DNA of 31,501 bases from Prevotellaceae bacterium UBA3849 (lineage in GTDB: Bacteria > Bacteroidota > Bacteroidia > Bacteroidales > Bacteroidaceae), in contig DGHL01000027.1 of assembly GCA_002392645.1 (NCBI GenBank), positions 1-31,501 of the forward strand, given 5' to 3'. Shown piece after piece: positions 9,301-17,800 of this stretch (the stretch's first letter is position 1; every line of letters begins with the position of its first letter). The notes beneath the pieces are model-generated. The model had not been told where the DNA came from, searched no databases, and saw nothing but the letters and a program-made list of their open reading frames with translations. The position numbers and the translations under genes are program-made.

Positions 9301-11633
9301 CGTATAGTATAATAGGCGGCAGCAGGATTATTGTAATGTATGGTTTGATCTTTACGGGCTGCAGTGACTTTTACGATTACATCGCCAGTGGTAGCGGAAC
9401 CTATGGTTACCTCACCCGTAGTTGAGTCTATTTTCGTATCCGTTCCATTAACATCTGATTCTATACTATACACGAAATCATAGTCAGAAGTCACGTCATA
9501 GTTGTTATATACAGGGACGACGACTTTTGCCGTAGGCTCATCAAAAGATGCCTGTCCCAAATCGGCAACCTGAAAATAATAACTGAGGTCGATCTTTGTA
9601 TCCAGATAATCATCTGCCCTATAACGGAAAGTCACGCCTATCTCAGTAGAATTATCCCAACGCGTATGGTTCCATGGACGCACGGTATATGGAATATTAT
9701 ACTGTCCTGTCTGCAGGAATTCTATAGTCCAACTCTCATTTCCATAGCCCTTCATTGAGTTATAGACTATACCCATCTCATAGTCACCCTTCTGTATTTT
9801 AGGATGAACGAGTTTCAACGAGTCAATATTTGCGGCCGTAACAACCTCATAGGTATTGTCAACCTTGATAGAGTCACCAATGCGAATATCTGCAACACCG
9901 TCAAGACCTGCATAGTTTTCTAGCACTATGTGGCGATATCTGTAGGAATATATGTCACCACCATTCGCTTCCCAGTTTTCCTGCCCATTTTCGTATGGCC
10001 AGTCATTTATCTTGATATAATCCGCATTACGGTCTGATATAAAGAATGAGTATGCGAAGTGGTCATTACCTGGTATGTCTGCTCCCCATATCAACTCGGC
10101 TGCCTCACCATTGTGCGAGTCATCTATATATGCCGATACATCAAAACGTGAAGGTATATTAATCTTATCGCCCTTGACAAAGATAATGTCATTTGGATCT
10201 GGCACAAACTTCAAGTGCGGCTGACGCTTCATTACGTCAATATAGAAATAAATCGGTTCTGAATAAGCGGTATACCAACCACCTACCGTTACAGGATTAC
10301 CACTGTCATCTGTCAATGGCTTATACAATTGCTTAAGAGCTGCACCGTAACCATTATCATCAGGAGTTCCATCAAGCACTGCATATACAGCAACCTTTAC
10401 CAGGCCTGGTTTACCTACCTGATAAGAATAGTCTGTAATTCTCAAATCTGTAGATTTACCCGCCTGCTGTATGTCACCGGTGTTCCCTGCAATTGGTGAA
10501 TATCTGCAGTCATCATAGTATGTGCTGTCCTTTACTATCTCATAATACAGTTTGAAATCTCCCCAACCGCCAGATGTCCTACCACCGACAAGCACCTGCA
10601 GTTGTGAACCGTCAGAGGTTATCAACGAAGGGATTGGAGTAAAGTATTGATAGTGGTCGCCCGATTTGCAATCGCTTGTACCATATTTATACACATGTAT
10701 GGTATCACCATCTACACTACCGTAGGTTACGCTCTCCTGCAGTATCTGCTCGCGTGACAGTGAAAGGTGTAGTGTCGTCTTTGTATCACTTGTGCTGCAC
10801 AGAAGCCTTACATCTACAGTCTTTGTGATTTCTGGGTAATATCCAGCATACTCACTCTTTGGCGTAAATGTATATGCCAATGTTCCTTCAGGAGTTCCTA
10901 ACGCAGTGATGTCTGCCGACAAATCTTCATCAGACTTCCCACTCCACTGGTTTCCTATGCCAGCATACTTCACCTCACCATTAGAGTACGTAAGCTTGTC
11001 AGAGCCTGAATAACTGACATTCACATCATAGTGGTCCGTGATATCTGTCACCACTCCGTTAACCGTAGTGTTTATGACATAGTCACTGAGCAACACCTTA
11101 GCTTCTGACAAGTAATACTGACCATAGCCATTATCCAGTTTCTTTGTCGTAAGCGTTATCAGGCCATCATGCCCTGGCACCAATGCGCTTGGATATGATG
11201 GTACGAACTTCTGCTCCGCAGACAGACTGTTAATGTCTATTTCATACGTTGCCGTCAATGTTTCACCACTTGCCTTAGGAGTAGCTGTTACCTTGATATA
11301 CACTTTTCCAGCGGTGCCAATGATGACATCGCCATAATACTTTTCCACATGTGTACCTGTGGCTGCATCGGTAACAATGATTACGCCGCGACTGTCGGTG
11401 CTCTCCGTACCAGGCGTAGTGCCATCAGCCGCAATGGTTGAGTAAGATAAGTTGTACTGGTTAGTGATGACTACACCATTATCTTCAACAGTTACAACCG
11501 GCTCACCGAACTTCGTTTCACCGGCACTGCGTTCTGCTGTGTATGAACCAATCTTGATTTCTGGTATAGCGCACACTTCTGTGCTTGCTGCAGTGACTAA
11601 AGCCAGCAGCATCATTCTGATTAATTTATACAT
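6378..11633 (-). CDS. Giant secreted surface protein with Ig-like and repeated carbohydrate-binding-like modules
   Basis: The 1751-residue protein opens with a signal peptide (MYKLIRMMLLALVTAASTEVCA). The first ~800 residues are a series of beta-rich, bacterial Ig-like segments (for example GTAGKVYIKVTATPKASGET and TTGDVIVKVTAARKDQT). Two copies of a jelly-roll-like module follow: one with GAFYQFNPTVNGYLTI ending GETYYLYDLTEGGNLNLHGF, the other with GAFLKFEPRESGTLIV ending GKTYFVFQPGSKPEFGGF. Near the C-terminus comes a domain starting NWEGICLPFSVS, frequent in Prevotella exported proteins, and the tail MYNLSGQKVSSSSLG...GVYIINGRKIVK, which resembles the short type IX secretion sorting domain. 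I infer cell-surface or secreted location; ligand or activity is unknown and no catalytic motif is seen. A promoter lies about 125 bases upstream, and the small acidic gene follows in the same direction. Confidence 0.85.
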   Translation of the reverse strand: MYKLIRMMLLALVTAASTEVCAIPEIKIGSYTAERSAGETKFGEPVVTVEDNGVVITNQYNLSYSTIAADGTTPGTESTDSRGVIIVTDAATGTHVEKYYGDVIIGTAGKVYIKVTATPKASGETLTATYEIDINSLSAEQKFVPSYPSALVPGHDGLITLTTKKLDNGYGQYYLSEAKVLLSDYVINTTVNGVVTDITDHYDVNVSYSGSDKLTYSNGEVKYAGIGNQWSGKSDEDLSADITALGTPEGTLAYTFTPKSEYAGYYPEITKTVDVRLLCSTSDTKTTLHLSLSREQILQESVTYGSVDGDTIHVYKYGTSDCKSGDHYQYFTPIPSLITSDGSQLQVLVGGRTSGGWGDFKLYYEIVKDSTYYDDCRYSPIAGNTGDIQQAGKSTDLRITDYSYQVGKPGLVKVAVYAVLDGTPDDNGYGAALKQLYKPLTDDSGNPVTVGGWYTAYSEPIYFYIDVMKRQPHLKFVPDPNDIIFVKGDKINIPSRFDVSAYIDDSHNGEAAELIWGADIPGNDHFAYSFFISDRNADYIKINDWPYENGQENWEANGGDIYSYRYRHIVLENYAGLDGVADIRIGDSIKVDNTYEVVTAANIDSLKLVHPKIQKGDYEMGIVYNSMKGYGNESWTIEFLQTGQYNIPYTVRPWNHTRWDNSTEIGVTFRYRADDYLDTKIDLSYYFQVADLGQASFDEPTAKVVVPVYNNYDVTSDYDFVYSIESDVNGTDTKIDSTTGEVTIGSATTGDVIVKVTAARKDQTIHYNNPAAAYYTIRIVNGEERAKWEVISTCKENGCEEHATNPRFDASHMAEANGRMHFLTSGLIYGGTVIEGVPGISMTIGTPATSAEAAADWTTVATAEATPKCCAHETNSVIVKSNIVLDLDEDGIPSAGAFYQFNPTVNGYLTIDAKFWKNNTIVLISRDANGVCTDEVFRNTGNTSITYPKATYDADGNLLGDYTFTKPLIAGETYYLYDLTEGGNLNLHGFSYQPAFIFDRSTTQSESEAPLIASTFMNGLSSEVPKLYDNDNANVSFAVSDAYGIGVNAKDYVTVGSNGALDPQKMTLIGDNIFKLRVTATVESTDASLGDCVNKTPYYDLQIIDIPTFAIAETLDAYGDQNIQSGTMVSTTNISTDITMTFGGWSDSDNKYNNADPEKVRTDTWSYKSAAGAASRIGSELPDNDPTYNRTIDGFDYFNAGAQNPVDEKNMSALQPSTMTLSNGNNYTYGSGTEYEQSTEVYYNTTYKLPCRGAFLKFEPRESGTLIVYLVQNGSCDYHYGVADASKTAYKMKWRPLYITDETGKPVTMVNSFGNISKYLPTGDDENHAGSFTLGISRCSKKENVIENVWNFSSPDADKEDGCSFDWSEFRGTAEDRQHLLAAWPAKGERESIIRLANGGFALPHKAYVRYSFHVSAGKTYFVFQPGSKPEFGGFSFVPAGFPNNCKYAITSKPGALVYNATNQEKNYAGTTDADDLTFTWENPANFTSTLENRNITINDRRKSELTNESYADRGTLKARSFAAGNWEGICLPFSVSTQEAERVFGEGYALVTCDGVNDEGVLHFVRHANTYIEAGRPYIIKPTKAGTFSFKNVTIEGAETVEKLNGTTTGVVDPSRFDVDINGGEYTFKGVYMRETMPAMSYFAQQDGLYCYSKDAKIGGYRSYFKLNNASVGAGAKAMSFYVEDLFDGEYEDDEVATGIILVNADGDITEMPKDAAMYNLSGQKVSSSSLGLNNAPSGVYIINGRKIVK

Positions 11634-11713
11634 GTATTTTTTTAGTTGTATTATCTTGAATATAAATTTATTAATATTAGTTCAATATGTCAGTTAGGGT
11701 TTTGTTTATAATA

Positions 11714-11733
11714 ACGACACATCACTGTGTCGT
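11714..11733 (-). promoter_or_regulatory. Hairpin in the leader of the giant surface-protein gene
   Basis: A perfect eight-base inverted repeat, ACGACACA / TGTGTCGT with a four-base loop, lies in the predicted untranslated leader, about 80 bases before the start codon at 11633. It could be a regulatory or mRNA-stabilising structure or a protein-binding operator. Confidence 0.4.
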
Positions 11734-11757
11734 ATTTCCATTTGTCCGAATCAAGCG

Positions 11758-11765
11758 CAAAGATA
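11758..11765 (-). promoter_or_regulatory. Promoter -7 box for the giant surface-protein gene
   Basis: TATCTTTG on the minus strand matches TAnnTTTG. No good TTTG is found 19-21 bases upstream, where the sequence is A/T-rich, so this is a half-supported promoter. It predicts a leader of about 115 bases. The remainder of the 11634-11945 gap holds this leader, the hairpin at 11714-11733 and the rplS downstream hairpin, with no gene. Confidence 0.5.
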
Positions 11766-11873
11766 GTCTTTTTTTCAGAAATAAAGTACTTTTTTACTAT
11801 ATTTCTGTCAAATCTACTCATTTTACTAATTTAAATCAATTCAACATATTGACACTATATAGTTTAGGCATAT

Positions 11874-11924
11874 AACCAATAAAGGCTTGACAATGCAAAA
11901 TGCATAGTCAAGCCTTTATTGGTT
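11874..11924 (-). terminator. Perfect 18-base stem downstream of rplS
   Basis: Arms 11874-11891 and 11907-11924 are perfectly complementary (AACCAATAAAGGCTTGAC and its complement); the loop itself contains ATGCA-AAA-TGCAT and can extend the stem. It starts about 20 bases after the rplS stop. The following bases on the minus strand (ATATGCC) are not a U tract, so it may act as a 3' end stabiliser or a Rho-assisted terminator rather than a classical intrinsic one. Confidence 0.6.
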
Positions 11925-11945
11925 GTCACCTCCTGCAAGAGGTAA

Positions 11946-12305
11946 TTAGTCTTTGTTGATGACACGCTTCTCCTGAATGCGTGCCTTCTTACCTGTGAGG
12001 TTACGCAGATAGTAGAGCTTAGCGCGACGTACCTTACCATGCTTGTTAACCTCAATAGAGTCGATGTTTGGTGACTCGATAGGGAAGATACGCTCCACAC
12101 CTATTGTACCTGACATCTTACGAACCGTGAAACGCTTCTTGTCACCATGACCTGAGATCTTGATAACAACACCACGGAAGAGCTGGATACGCTCTTTTGA
12201 ACCCTCGATAATCTTGTAAGCAACTGTTACGGTGTCACCAGACTTGAACTCTGGGAACTGCTTACCTGTTGCGAATGCCTCTTCGGCAACCTTGATTAAA
12301 TCCAT
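11946..12305 (-). CDS. rplS: 50S ribosomal protein L19
   Basis: The 119-residue product is a full-length bacterial L19 (115-120 residues is typical), with family signatures FKSGDTVTVAYKIIEGSKER, QLFRGVVIKISG, FTVRKMSGTIGVERIFPIES and the basic tail VRRAKLYYLRNLTGKKARI. L19 sits at the 30S-50S interface of the ribosome and contributes to subunit bridges. Here it is monocistronic: it has its own promoter, a leader of about 90 bases and a strong stem-loop after the stop. The usual rpsP-rimM-trmD neighbours of other phyla are not present, which is normal for Bacteroidetes. Confidence 0.98.
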   Translation of the reverse strand: MDLIKVAEEAFATGKQFPEFKSGDTVTVAYKIIEGSKERIQLFRGVVIKISGHGDKKRFTVRKMSGTIGVERIFPIESPNIDSIEVNKHGKVRRAKLYYLRNLTGKKARIQEKRVINKD

Positions 12306-12404
12306 TTTTAATTAATGTTTATTTGTTGTTTTATCTTATGAGAAACGCAACGTAGTCGAGTGCCAGCGGTTACGCCTCACTTCGTGTCAATCCACAAAGC
12401 GGTG

Positions 12405-12435
12405 CAAAGTTACTACTTTTTTCTGAACTGACAAA
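12405..12435 (-). promoter_or_regulatory. Promoter for rplS
   Basis: Minus-strand TTTG (12435-12432), a 19-base spacer and TAACTTTG (12412-12405) are an excellent Bacteroidetes promoter. Transcription should start near 12398, leaving a leader of about 93 bases that can form a small nested hairpin (AGTG...GCG-TAAC-CGC...CACT). That leader could serve autogenous control by L19, which is inference. Confidence 0.8.
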
Positions 12436-12502
12436 ATTTTTCTCGTTTCTTTTGTCCACTTCGTTGCGTTTTTAAATATTTTCTTGACAAATGTAAATAT
12501 AA

Positions 12503-12544
12503 AAAGGCAGACTGTCTCACGACACCCTGCCTTTAATTATCAAA
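12503..12544 (-). terminator. Intrinsic terminator of the efflux-lpxA operon
   Basis: On the minus strand AAAGGCAG (12544-12537) pairs with CTGCCTTT (12510-12503), an inner TGTC-GTGA-GACA stem extends it, and the stem runs into TTTTTATATTT. It is about 105 bases past the lpxA stop and just upstream of the rplS promoter. The 12306-12649 gap holds this, the rplS promoter and leader, and no gene. Confidence 0.8.
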
Positions 12545-12649
12545 AAGTGCAAAGATATAAATTATTCTTCTCTATATAAAAATATATTATATCTTATAAA
12601 TATCTCTAAGTGCACCTCTCTCAATGCACCTTCGTATTCGTAGTATTTA

Positions 12650-13429
12650 TTACATCTTTGTTATCAGTCCTAACTTTGACGCACACAGGAAATCAATGAT
12701 GTTGTCAATTTCCACTGACGATGGTATCTGCTGCACTATCTGTGAGCAAACGTTCATGATATCATCCTGACCATGGAATACCAGTCTGTAGGCATTGGCT
12801 ATATGCGCCTTCACCTTCTCGTCTATACCTTGTTTATCTATCACGAACGAGTTGATTCCACCGTACTTTATAGGGTGTCCGCCTGCAACGATGTATGGAG
12901 GCACATCCTTTGAGAAACGGCATCCTGACTGTATCATCGAGCAATCGCCGACACGTACGCCAGGATTGGCTATGACTCCAGAAGAGAATATCGTATTGTT
13001 GTGTATTTCCACGTCACCAGCTATCTTGGTACCATAGCCCAGGACATTGTTGTTGCCCATGTGAACGTCGTGTGATATGTGCACGCCCTCCATTAGGAAG
13101 TTACCGTTGTCGATGTGTGTCTCACCACTTTCGTATGTAGCACGGTTTATCACCACGTTCTCACGTATGATGTTGTTGTCGCCGATGACACATACCGTAG
13201 CACCGCCAGTGTAGTTGAAGTCCTGCGGGATGGCACTGATTACAGTATTCTGGTGAATCTTGTTTCCCTTGCCGAGTCGTGTGCCGTTCATGAGGTTCAC
13301 GCCAGGATAGAGTATGCAGTCGTCGCCAACCACCACATCATCCTCTATATATACGAACGGGTATATAGTCACGTTCTGGCCTATCTTCGCATTAGGCGAG
13401 ATGACAGCCTTATCACTTATGTTACTCAT
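12650..13429 (-). CDS. lpxA: Acyl-ACP--UDP-N-acetylglucosamine O-acyltransferase (LpxA)
   Basis: LpxA transfers a hydroxyacyl chain from acyl carrier protein to the 3-OH of UDP-GlcNAc, the first step of lipid A synthesis, in the cytoplasm. The 259-residue protein (E. coli 262) has the hexapeptide left-handed beta-helix (repeated I/V-G-x-x-x-x pattern over about residues 1-190), the family signatures SAIPQDFNYTG and IGDNNIIRENVVINR, and the catalytic histidine in VHISHDVHMGN (H120, equivalent to E. coli H125), followed by an alpha-helical C-terminus with NAYRLVF. The start is certain: AGGAGG lies ten bases before the ATG. It follows the outer-membrane factor gene by only 18 bases, making it the last gene of the efflux operon. 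The usual Bacteroidetes lpxA companions (lpxD, lpxC-fabZ) are absent, so this may be a second, paralogous LpxA; that needs the rest of the genome. Confidence 0.93.
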   Translation of the reverse strand: MSNISDKAVISPNAKIGQNVTIYPFVYIEDDVVVGDDCILYPGVNLMNGTRLGKGNKIHQNTVISAIPQDFNYTGGATVCVIGDNNIIRENVVINRATYESGETHIDNGNFLMEGVHISHDVHMGNNNVLGYGTKIAGDVEIHNNTIFSSGVIANPGVRVGDCSMIQSGCRFSKDVPPYIVAGGHPIKYGGINSFVIDKQGIDEKVKAHIANAYRLVFHGQDDIMNVCSQIVQQIPSSVEIDNIIDFLCASKLGLITKM

Positions 13430-13447
13430 AGTCTTAATCCTCCTATA

Positions 13448-14839
13448 TTATTTACGTCCGCCTCCAAGGGCTGAATAAAGATTCACCACTGCCTGCATCT
13501 TGTTGAAGTCGTCGGTAACCTGTGAGATACGTGCATTGAGCAACTGTGACTGTGCCTGCAACACCTCCAGATATGAGCTTGAACCCATCTGGAACAGTTC
13601 CTTGGTATAGTCCACGCTCTTTGTCAGAGCCTCCACCTGCTGACGCTCCACCTCGCCCTTCATCATGGCGCTGTTATATTCCACAAGTGCATTGCTTACC
13701 TCTGCGCCGGCATTGAGCACTGAGTGTTCCCACTCCTTCTCTGCCACCTCATATTCCAACTGTGCTACCTTCAGACCTGCCTTCAGCTTTCCGTTCTGGA
13801 ATATAGGCTGTACCAGTCCAGCAACAAAATTGGCAAGCCACTGTCCAGGGTTTACCACTTGTCCCAGATCGTTGGTATATGCACCTGTTGCAGTGATGGT
13901 AAGCTGTGGGTAGAAGCGACTGCGAGCCGTCTCCACTGCATAGAAGCAGTTTGCCATGTTCATCTCTGCTGCATGTACGTCAGGACGGTTAGCAAGCAGG
14001 TTGATGGAACATCCAGTGCTGAACTTCTCCGGCAGACGCTGGTCCTCCAGTCTTCCGCGTGCTATCTTCTGTGCATTCTGCCCAATCAGCAATGACAGCG
14101 AGTTCTCCACAGACAGTATCTGGCGTTGCATTTCTATCTTCTGTGACTTCACACCGAGCATAGAAGCCTCTGCACTCACCACAGCAGTCTCACGTGCTCC
14201 GCGCAAGTCCTTCTGCAGTTTCATCATGTCGTAGGTATCACTTGTCAGAGTCTCCATGTCGTTGAGAATCTCCATCTGTCGGTCAAGCATCAGCAATGTG
14301 TAGTAGCAGTTAGCTATGCCGCAGATTACCTTTGAACGTGTCAGGTGCTCATAGTCCTTTGTCATCTCGAGCTGCATCTCTGCGCCACGCTTCTGTGACA
14401 GTATGGTACCGAAGAGGTCAACGGTCCATGATGCCGATACCGGCAGCATGTAACTCTTGCTCCAGTCACTCTTGTAGTCGCCGGTCAGTACCTTTGACAG
14501 AGTTCCCTGCGGAGTGAAAGCCACTGATGGCAGGAAAGCCAGTCGTGAGCACTCCAGCGCAGCCTCCACCTTCTTCACGTTGGCTGCAGCCGAGAAGATA
14601 TCCACGTTATTCTCCAATCCCTGTTCTATCAGTTTCTGCAACTGCGGGTCAGTGAACACCTCGCGCCATGCCACATCACCGAAGCCTGTGCTGTCGGTGG
14701 TGTTGGCATAGAGGTTTGCGTCACGCATCACGTTGTTCTCAACCTTCACTTCCGGACGCTCATACTTCTGATACAGTCCGCATCCGGTAAGCGATGCAGT
14801 GAGTGCAACGACGCATATATTTCTTATAATCTTATTCAT
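13448..14839 (-). CDS. Outer-membrane factor lipoprotein of an RND efflux system (TolC/OprM/NodT type)
   Basis: The protein forms the outer-membrane and periplasmic channel of a tripartite pump. I start it at the ATG at 14839 (463 residues), because this gives a proper lipoprotein signal, MNKIIRNICVVALTASLTGC, with lipobox LTGC; a TTG start at 14863 would only add eight residues. The body has the family's two repeated OEP domains: ADVAWREVFTDPQLQKLIEQ leads the first, with ANRPDVHAAEMNMANCFYAV and FYPQLTITATGAY in the middle and a second coiled-coil half ending FQMGSSSYLEVLQAQSQLLNA. Length is that of the family (about 460-480). It begins 24 bases after the pump gene and is followed at once by lpxA, so all four genes appear to form one operon. 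Confidence 0.92.
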   Translation of the reverse strand: MNKIIRNICVVALTASLTGCGLYQKYERPEVKVENNVMRDANLYANTTDSTGFGDVAWREVFTDPQLQKLIEQGLENNVDIFSAAANVKKVEAALECSRLAFLPSVAFTPQGTLSKVLTGDYKSDWSKSYMLPVSASWTVDLFGTILSQKRGAEMQLEMTKDYEHLTRSKVICGIANCYYTLLMLDRQMEILNDMETLTSDTYDMMKLQKDLRGARETAVVSAEASMLGVKSQKIEMQRQILSVENSLSLLIGQNAQKIARGRLEDQRLPEKFSTGCSINLLANRPDVHAAEMNMANCFYAVETARSRFYPQLTITATGAYTNDLGQVVNPGQWLANFVAGLVQPIFQNGKLKAGLKVAQLEYEVAEKEWEHSVLNAGAEVSNALVEYNSAMMKGEVERQQVEALTKSVDYTKELFQMGSSSYLEVLQAQSQLLNARISQVTDDFNKMQAVVNLYSALGGGRK

Positions 14840-14863
14840 ATATTTTCTTCTTATATCTCCCAA

Positions 14864-17800
14864 TTATTTCACATATCCCGGTTCCTGCTGGTTTATCTCG
14901 TGTGCTGATATTGCATACTGCTTCAGCTCTGAGTCAACCTTGGCATTGTCGTCGTTAAACTCTATAGGTTTGATCTTCTCCTGCAACCATTCGAAGATAA
15001 CGAACAGGCAAGGCACTATCATAACCTGGCAGAACGTACCTATAAGCATACCTCCGATGGCAGCTGCACCCAGTGTGGTGTAGCCGTTCTCACCTACTGA
15101 CGGTGGCAGGAACAGGTTGAGTCCCGGTATGCCGGTCACGATGAGTGGGAACAGACCGATAATCATAGCTAATGACGTCATGAGGATAGGACGCAGACGT
15201 GCTGCCGCACCAAGTATGGCTGACCATGATATCGCCATACCAAGACGGCGGCGCTCAAGTGCGAACTGTACAATAAGGATGGCATTCTTTGCCAACAGTC
15301 CCACAAGCATGATGAGCGCAATCTGCATATAGATATCGTTGCTCTTACCGAAGAGGTTGGTGAACAGGAATGCTCCAGCCAGACCGAACGATACAGACAG
15401 GATGACGGTCAGTGGCAACAGGTATGACTCATACTGTGCTGCAAGGATGAGGTAAACGAATACCAGACAGAGCACAAGCACTATACCGGTAGAGTTAGAA
15501 GACTCAGCCTCGTTACGTGTCAGACCAGAGAACTCGTAGGTATATCCTGCCGGCAACACCTCGTCTGCCACTTCCTCCATAGCCTTGATACAGTCACCTG
15601 ATGAGTAACCGCTGGCAGGAGTAGCGTTGACATTGATAGAGGTAAAGAGGTTGAAACGCTCGATAACCTGCGGTCCGTACACCTTCTCGAGGTTTACGAA
15701 CTCACTTATCGGTGCCATGCCGTTAGCCGTACGCACAAAGATGTTCTGCAATGAAGTCTTGTCTTCACGCATCTTCGGATCGCCCTGCACATATACACGG
15801 TAGAGCTTACCGTAGCTGTTGAAGTTACTTGAGTACATACCGCCGTAATAGCCCTGCATGGTTGTCAGTACGGCCGATGGCGAAATACCAGCCTGCTTAC
15901 ATTTTGCCACGTCAACGTGTATCATATACTGTGGATATGAAGAGTTGAAGGCCGTCATGGCGTTAGAGAACTCCTGACGCTTGTTGAGCGCAGCGATAAA
16001 CTTCTTCGTGATGTCGAAGAACTTGTCCAGTGAGCCGCCGGTACGGTCCTGCATTGCAAACGTCATACTGTTTGTTGCAGAGAATCCCATCACCATAGGT
16101 GGCGGGAAAGCCAGTATCTGCGCGCCCTTGATTACTGCGGTCTGCTTGTATATCATGCCCAGTACCATCATTGACGACTCTGAGCGGTTACGCTCATCAA
16201 AATCCTTCAGTTTAACAATGAATGTACCCTGGTTAGAGCCCTGACCTGCTATGAAGTTATAACCCGTAATACGCAGTGCAACATCAACGGCAGGATTATT
16301 GTCAAGCATACGCTGTACCTGGTCCATTACCACGTTTGTCTTCTGCAATGAAGTTGCAGGAGGCGTTGACACGGTTATAAACACCGTACCAGTATCTTCG
16401 TCAGGAATAAAGCCTGTCTTTGTGGTCAGAGCCTCTATGCCGAGGGCAAGGAAGCCCACTATAACTGCTGCTATGGCAATCCACTTTCTCTTGACGATTG
16501 CCTCCACGCCTTTCTGATACTTTGCCTGCAACCTGTCGTATGAGGTGTTAAAGGCAGTAAAGAAGCGTTCCTTGAATGTAGTTTTCTTCTTTTCTTCCTC
16601 ACCCTTCTTATGTGGTTTCAGCAATATCGCACACAAAGCCGGCGACAGTGTCAAGGCGTTGACAGCTGAGATAACGATTGACACAGCCATCGTCAGACCG
16701 AATTCTCGATAGAACGTACCCGTGGTACCACTCATGAATGACACCGGTATGAACACGGCAGACATCACCAGCGTAATGGATATGATGGCACCGGCAATCT
16801 CGTTCATGGCGTCGATACTTGCCTTCTTGGCAGAATGGTAACCCATGTCAAGCTTGGCATGTACCGCCTCCACCACCACTATGGCATCGTCCACCACTAT
16901 GGCGATGGCGAGCACAAGGGCAGACAGTGTAAGGAGGTTAAGCGAGAAGCCTATGACCTTCAGGAAGAACATCGTACCCACCAATGACACCGGCACGGCA
17001 ATCATAGGGATAAGCGTAGAACGGAAGTCCTGCAGGAAGATAAACACTACAATGAACACGAGTGCAAGTGCCTCAAACAAGGTCTTCCACACCTCATGCT
17101 GTGATGCCTCGATAAACTGCGTAACGTCCTGCAGGAACTTTATCTCCATGCCCGGAGGGAAGTTCTTCTGCAGCTGCTCAGCCGTAGCCTTGACGTCATG
17201 GGCTATCTGCGTAGCGTTTGAACCAGCACGCTGTGTCACCATCATCATCACACAAGGGTGACCGTTGATTTCCGTTGACACAGAATAGTACAAGGCACCC
17301 ATCTCGACCTTTGCCACGTCGCTCACACGAAGCACGTGTCCCATGTTGTCGGTCTTGATGATGATATTTCCGAACTCCTCTGGTGTCTTCAGACGGCCAG
17401 TGTATTTCATTGAATACTCATACTGCTTGTCTGACTGCTCACCGAACTTACCTGGAGCAGCCTCAATATTCTGCTCACTCAATGCACCGACAATGTCAGA
17501 AGGCATCAGGTTCAGGTCGTGCATCTTCGCCGGGTCAAGCCACAAGCGCATGGTATAGGTCTTCAATCCGATAGACTCACACGAACCGATACCATCGATA
17601 CGCTTCATCTCAGGTATGATATTGATGTCGGCATAGTTACCCAGGAACTTCTCATCATAGCGGTCGTCTGGCGACACAAGGCCCATGATAAGCACGGTTG
17701 ACGTCTGACGTTTCTCCACTGTCACACCACCCTTGGTAACCTCGGCTGGCAGCAGCGCAGATGCCTGTGAAACACGGTTCTGTACGTTGACCTGTGCCAT

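Noticed and set aside
11920..11945. Strong AGGAGGTGA ribosome-site-like sequence on the minus strand after rplS
   Set aside because: No start codon with an open frame follows; it is part of a small stem (CCTC...GGAGG) before the rplS downstream hairpin.
14840..14863. TTG start for the outer-membrane factor
   Set aside because: The ATG at 14839 gives a standard lipoprotein signal peptide; the extra eight residues add nothing.
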